Assembly (NCBI RefSeq): GCF_001577835.2
Contig: NC_029543.1
Coordinates: forward strand, 682,001 to 746,000
Direction: 5' to 3'
Origin: Coturnix japonica
Lineage: Eukaryota > Chordata > Aves > Galliformes > Phasianidae
Length of the DNA stretch: 64,000 nt
The translations under genes were made by a program, and so were the position numbers. Below, piece by piece: positions 59,692 to 64,000 of the stretch. How positions within the stretch are numbered: position 1 is the stretch's first letter; every line of letters starts with the position of its first letter. The notes beneath the pieces are model-generated. The model made no database searches. It was not told the DNA's origin and saw only the letters and a list, made by a program, of their open reading frames with translations.

Positions 59692-62600
59692 TCAGCTGCT
59701 GTGTCTCAGCAGGACGTAGATCTGCTCCAGGATGTGGGTGAAGCTCTGGTCCTTGGGGCTGCGGGAGGCCAGGGAGCCCTGGGGAGGAGAGAACAGAGTA
59801 AAACCCAACTGACAGCTCCCGGGAGGAGCTGAGCTCACAAAGCCCCCTGCCCACCTTCAGCTTATCCAGGTACGTCTGGTCCTGGCTCCACAGCTCATGG
59901 AACTTCACCAGGTCTGGGGCTCCTTTGTAGAACTCCACCAGCAGGCTCTGGGGATGGGGGCTGGGGTTAAACGCTCCTGCCCTGCTCCTTCCCCGGACCC
60001 CCACAGCAAACAAGGACAGAGGAGAGATTGTCCCTAAGGCTGGGCTGGGTTTGGGGGTGAGGACTCACCATCTCCTGCAGGACGTCATTGGTGAGGAAGC
60101 CATCCTGGATGTAGGTCACCTCCACCTCCATGGGGATGCCGTAGTCGTTGGGCCGTTGCTGGATGAGACGGGATTAGGGTCACCTATGGGGTCACCCCCC
60201 TGGCCCTGCATTGGGACCACCATAAAGGGGATGGGGGCTGCTCACCTCCGGTGGTGGCATCACCCAGAAGGGCGCAATCTTGGACTCCACACCGGGGTTA
60301 CCAGCATAGTACGGCCCTGGGAGGAGAGGGGGGGGATAATGGGGGGCTGCAGCCCTGTGCCCCCCCAATGCTGGGTGCTTACCGCAGATGAGGGCCAGGC
60401 AGGGCTGGAAGCCGTTCCCGCTGCCCTGCAGTTTGAGCTGGTAATCCATCTGTGTGTCGATGTCGTGCAGGGAGGGCAGCGCGGGGCTGAAGGGGTGACT
60501 GTGATACCAACCCACCAACGACAGCCCCCGCAGGAACAGGCTCTGGCAGATCTGGGGGTGTGGGTAACATCAGACCCCCCCCATGGCCCCAGATGCTTTG
60601 GGGGGCATTGGGGTGTTAATCACCTCCTCCTCCACTGCACCCGCAGCCTCAGCGTCACCCAGGCGGCTCCGACAAGGGAAGGCACGCAGCACCGTCAGCA
60701 CTGCGGGGATGGGGGGGTTTGATTGTGCCAGGGGCTGTTCCTACCCCCCCAGCCCATTCCCCATTACCCACACTGTGTGTTGGTGTCCCAGCGGCCCCCC
60801 AGGTAACCCACCACTTCACTGCGCGTCAGGTGGCTGTGAAAGTCCTAAAGGAAAAGGGGAACGTGCTCAGGAAATCCTAAAAGGATCCTCAGATCCCCCC
60901 GGGGCAGGGGACGCACCAGCAGCAGGAGGACGTTACTGGAGATGGCCACGTTGAAGGGCTGGAACTTGTTGATGGCGGCGAAGGGCGTCACCTCCACCAG
61001 GGTCTGTGGGTTCCTGCAATGGACGCAGCCCCGCTGCCCCCCGCCCTCCCCACCCCCAGGGCTGACTGGGGTCCTGCTGGGGGTCCCTACCTGGCTGCGT
61101 CGCGTGTGCCCAGGGTGCAATAGCGGACGGGCACCCGGGCTTTGATCTCCAGCCTCTTCCCTGGAGGGGTGGGCTCTGTGCAGCACACAGCACCACATCA
61201 CCAACACTGCATCCCCCTTACCACCCCTGTAACCCCATTACCACCCCTATAACCCCATTACCACCCCTATAACCCCATTACCACCCCTATAACCCCCTTA
61301 CCACCCCTATAACCCCCTTACCATCACCACTCTCCCCATTGCCACCGCTGCAGCCCCATTGTTACCCCCATTACAGCTCACCCTGCTCTGCACTGCGGCC
61401 CGGCAGCTTCTTGCTCTTCTCCTCCATCCTTTTGGGGGCGGCCGGCTCCGCTGTGGGTGCTCGGCCGTCCCCGTTCTCCTCCTCCTCCTCCTCGGGCAGC
61501 TCATCCTCCTCACCCTCACTGGGCAGAGCCTGGGGCAGAGCACCACGAGGGGCTGGGGGCCGTGCCCACCCCAGGGACCCTCCTCGGGGCCATCGATGGG
61601 AACCCCCTGAGGCTGAAGGGCATCTCCTTGGGGACCTGAGACACCTCTATGGGAACATCCATGGGGACCTTATGCACCTCCATAAGGACACCCCAAAGCA
61701 GCTCCTTGGGGATGCCTATGGAGACACCCCAGGCCCTGGGATACCCACAGGGACCCCTGCCCAGTCCCCAGGGCACCTGCTTAGGGACTCCCAGCTCTGT
61801 CCATGGTCCCCGTTGGGGACAGTGCTGTGTTCCCACCTCCTCGCTGGGCACATGGGGCTGGTGCCGGCGCAGCCACGCAGCCTTGTACTGGTCCAGCCGC
61901 TGCCCCTTGTATCGCACCGAGGCCCATCCGCAGCCCGACTTCTTGGCGGGGTTCACCAGGCGCTTGCAGTGCGTGGCCCAGGCGCTGGGGGAGCCGAACA
62001 CCTGCCCTGTCTCCTGCCATGTTATGGTCCCATCCGCACCCAGGTCACCCACGAACTTCTTGCCCTGGGAGGAGCGGGGAGGGCTGAGATGGGCTGTGTC
62101 CACATCCCCATCCCATTCATGTCCATATCCCCATCCCCATCCATGTCCACCTCCCTGTCCCATCTGTGTCCTGTCCCCATCACCATCGTCCCCATTCATC
62201 TCCCAACCTACATCTTCATCCATAGCCCCACTGCCATCTCCCCATCCTCGTCATAGAGCCCTGACCCCATTCATGACCCCATCTCCATGTCCCCATCCAT
62301 GTCCCCATCACCACACCCCCATCCCCGTCCCCCTCCCTGTCCCATCACCGTGTCCCCGCTACCCTCACCAGGTAGTAGATGGACAGGACCCCCCGTCCCG
62401 GCTCCAGGAGCCCATCCCGGAGCAGCACACGCAGAGTGATGCCCCGCCGTGTCAGCACCGCCCCCCGACCCCCCCCCGCTGCCCTGGCCCCGCTCTCAGG
62501 CTCCGGCTCAGCCTCATCCAGCCCCGGCTCCAGCTCATCCTCCTCCTCCTCCGCGCACTCATCCCCACTCGGGGACGTGGCCGCCAGCGCTGTGGGGGGG

Positions 62601-62888
62601 TGAGGACAGAGACGGTGTCACCCCCACCCCAAATGGGGCTTCCCCACCCGTTGGGGGGCGGCGCCTTTGGGTGTCCCCATGCGGGGGGAGACGCAGAGGG
62701 CGTCAATGGGTGGAAATGGGGACGGTGGGGTGTGAACATAGAGGGGATGGGAAGGGAGGGGGGGATATGGGGGGATACAGGGGGATATAGGGATACAGGG
62801 GGATATGGGGATACCCCCCCACACACACCGTGTCCGTCCCCCCACCCCGCATTGCCCCCCCCCGTTCCGTTCCCCCGTTACCTGCCAT
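59692..62888 (-). CDS. MPND: MPN domain-containing protein (JAMM family)
   Basis: MPND is a nuclear JAMM-domain protein with an N-terminal RAMA domain, reported to recognise adenine-methylated DNA; protease activity is not firmly established. Exons in gene order: 62882-62888, 62369-62589, 61837-62064, 61382-61529, 61091-61175, 60917-61013, 60772-60844, 60624-60700, 60383-60551, 60246-60316, 60069-60158, 59855-59947, 59692-59778; in phase to 481 residues (human 471). RAMA region about 50-150 (GKKFVGDLGADGTITWQETG, WATHCKRLVNPAKKSGCGWA). An acidic linker follows. The MPN domain has the full JAMM motif GWYHSHPFSPALPSLHDID: His329, His331, Ser339, Asp342. C-terminal helices include LLVEFYKGAPDLVKFHELWS, ending LLRHSS. 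The first coding exon holds only seven bases (Met, Ala and one base). All motif residues are intact. Confidence 0.95.
61205..61325. repeat. 20-bp minisatellite in MPND intron 4
   Basis: Unit TACCACCCCTATAACCCCAT, five to six near-perfect copies. Confidence 0.93.
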
Positions 62889-63580
62889 GCTCCCACGCCG
62901 TGTCCCCCCCCCCGCGTCGTTCCCACGTGACGGGGCGGCCTCGAGAGCTCCCGCCCCCACCCGAGCGGGCGCGGGGGGGCTATGGGGGGGCACCGCACAC
63001 GGGACCGAGCCGGGATGAATGGGGGGGGGGCAGCACCTGGTGCGGGGCGGACGGAGCTTCACCCCGTGTACCGGATGTTGTGGGGTGGGGGGGGGCATTG
63101 GTTGTAGGGTCATTGGTTGTAGGGTCATTGGCTGTAGGGTGCGGGTGCCGGCGGTGCGGGGGGACCCCGCAGCTTTGGCCATGCCCCCCCCGCAGCATTG
63201 CTATGAGGGCTGCGTGGAGGGGCGGGGGCTTCAAACCACCCCCTCCAAAAGGGTTTGTCCCCCCCACTAACTTTTGTCCCCCCCCCCCCCTCCAGCCCCT
63301 GCGGCACCAGGCTGGGGGAGTGTCGGGAGGGGGGGATTGTGGCAGGGAGGGTTCGTAGTGGAGTTTATGGGGGGTCTTTGGGTTGTATGGGGTGAAGGGG
63401 CTGCGATGCCCCCATTCTGCCTCACAGTTCGTGGCTCGGAGGTGACACAGACACCTCGCAAACCCCCCCGCTGCCCCCCGCCCCCCGGCACAGCCCCCCC
63501 CGGTGAAGCCCCATCACCGCCCCACTGCGCCTCCCCCATGTCACATGTCCCCCCCCCCCCAATGCTGGTATGACCAAAGG
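62889..63580 (-). promoter_or_regulatory. MPND: MPND promoter / 5' region
   Basis: Extremely GC-rich with many runs of eight or more G or C on the plus strand. At 63096-63140 a 15-base unit (CATTGGTTGTAGGGT) is repeated three times. Each copy holds ATTGG, which reads CCAAT in the MPND direction, about 210-250 bases upstream of the ATG. No other gene is supported in the interval up to the FSD1-side poly(A) signal. Confidence 0.6.
63096..63140. repeat. 15-bp tandem repeat, three copies, each with a CCAAT box
   Basis: CATTGGTTGTAGGGT twice and CATTGGCTGTAGGGT once, head to tail. Confidence 0.95.
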
Positions 63581-63602
63581 CAGCATCACACCTCTATCCC
63601 GC

Positions 63603-63608
63603 TTTATT
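63603..63608 (-). terminator. Polyadenylation signal of the right-edge gene
   Basis: TTTATT on the plus strand (AATAAA on minus), 280 bases after the stop codon at 63888-63890. The interval 63609-63887 is its likely 3' UTR and contains G-run-rich sequence only. Confidence 0.65.
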
Positions 63609-63887
63609 AAGGCCAGAAGCAGCTTCCTGCGGGGGGGGCAGCGAGCCCAGCCCTGTGCCAGAGCTGGGGGCACAAATGGGGGGGGGACCTGAGGGTCAGG
63701 GGTGGCCCCGCGCCCCAACCTGGCATCCCATGGGGGTCCGAGGGGGGGGGCTGCCACATTCCCCACTGCCCAGTGCCCAGAGCGCGGCGAGGACAGAGCG
63801 TGATGGGGTTAAAGGGGGGGGGGGGTTGTGGTTATGGGGGGTGATGGGTACATTCAGTGCTGTGCCCCGGGGGGGTCGCAGGGGCTC

Positions 63888-64000
63888 TCAGGGCAGACTG
63901 GCCGTGGAGCTGCTGGCTGCGCTGTTTCTCTTCTGGAGGCATTTCACAGCACTGGGCACCTGCAGCCCCGAGGAGACGTGGAAGCTGCCGCACCAAACCT
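63888..64000 (-). CDS. FSD1: C-terminal end of a SPRY-type protein, probably FSD1 (partial)
   Basis: Only the last 37 codons are in the window. The minus strand reads VWCGSFHVSSGLQVP, then SAVKCLQKRNSAASSSTASL and a final Pro before TGA. The VWCGSFHV/GLQVP pattern looks like the last beta strands of a B30.2/SPRY domain followed by a Ser-rich tail. FSD1 (fibronectin type III and SPRY protein, centrosome and microtubule-associated) lies near MPND on the same strand in mammals, which supports the name. The rest of the gene lies to the right; another SPRY gene cannot be excluded from so short a piece. Confidence 0.55.
   Translation of the reverse strand, partial: VWCGSFHVSSGLQVPSAVKCLQKRNSAASSSTASLP

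Noticed and set aside
61649-63358. Plus-strand 569-codon open frame, Pro/Ser-rich
   Set aside because: Antisense shadow of MPND exons and C-rich introns; the minus-strand reading gives a complete MPND with correct phase throughout.
1-64000. Search for CRISPR arrays, phage, operon-like systems, tRNA/rRNA genes or LTR-type elements
   Set aside because: None seen: the window is spliced vertebrate sequence, tandem repeats are short minisatellites without spacers, and no tRNA-like cloverleaf, long terminal repeat or virus-derived gene was recognised.

Overview
The window is vertebrate nuclear DNA, most likely a gene-dense, GC-rich avian microchromosome (galliform-like). Evidence: short introns, CpG-rich promoters, 3' fragments of CR1 LINEs with the typical ATTCTATGAT-type end, and no SINE or L1 sequence. 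Seven genes were resolved completely or nearly so at exon level, plus the last coding segment of an eighth. All except a SUB1-like gene have a counterpart in the region of human 19p13.3, which corresponds to a bird microchromosome (chicken chr 28 from general knowledge).

Layout, left to right: NCLN (+, 5' end cut off by the window edge); a SUB1/PC4-like coactivator gene (+); CELF5 (+, about 20 kb, long second intron); HSD11B1L (-), tail-to-tail with CELF5; MICOS13 (+), head-to-head with HSD11B1L over a roughly 420 bp CpG-rich promoter; SAFB (-), tail-to-tail with MICOS13; SAFB2 (+), head-to-head with SAFB over a roughly 670 bp promoter; MPND (-), tail-to-tail with SAFB2; and the C-terminus of a SPRY-type protein, probably FSD1 (-). 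From CELF5 to MPND the genes alternate strand with almost no spacing. Two converging pairs appear to share 3'-UTR sequence.

The genes do not form one pathway: NCLN acts in an ER membrane-protein complex, MICOS13 in mitochondrial cristae, HSD11B1L is a short-chain dehydrogenase, CELF5/SAFB/SAFB2 bind RNA, the SUB1-like protein binds single-stranded DNA and aids transcription, and MPND is a JAMM-family protein.

The most striking observations: (1) a 939 bp perfect inverted repeat (42716-43654 and 51045-51983) covering one large exon and intron flanks of both SAFB and SAFB2, inside otherwise diverged paralogues, which looks like recent gene conversion; (2) a 69 bp tandem repeat in the shared SAFB/SAFB2 promoter whose copies carry NRF1-type sites; (3) an intron-containing second SUB1 gene in a 19p13.3-like neighbourhood, possibly an ancient duplicate retained in birds. 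I saw no bacterial, phage, CRISPR or viral-type system and no clearly new multi-gene system. Exon coordinates were read by hand from splice signals and reading phase; they have not been checked against transcripts.
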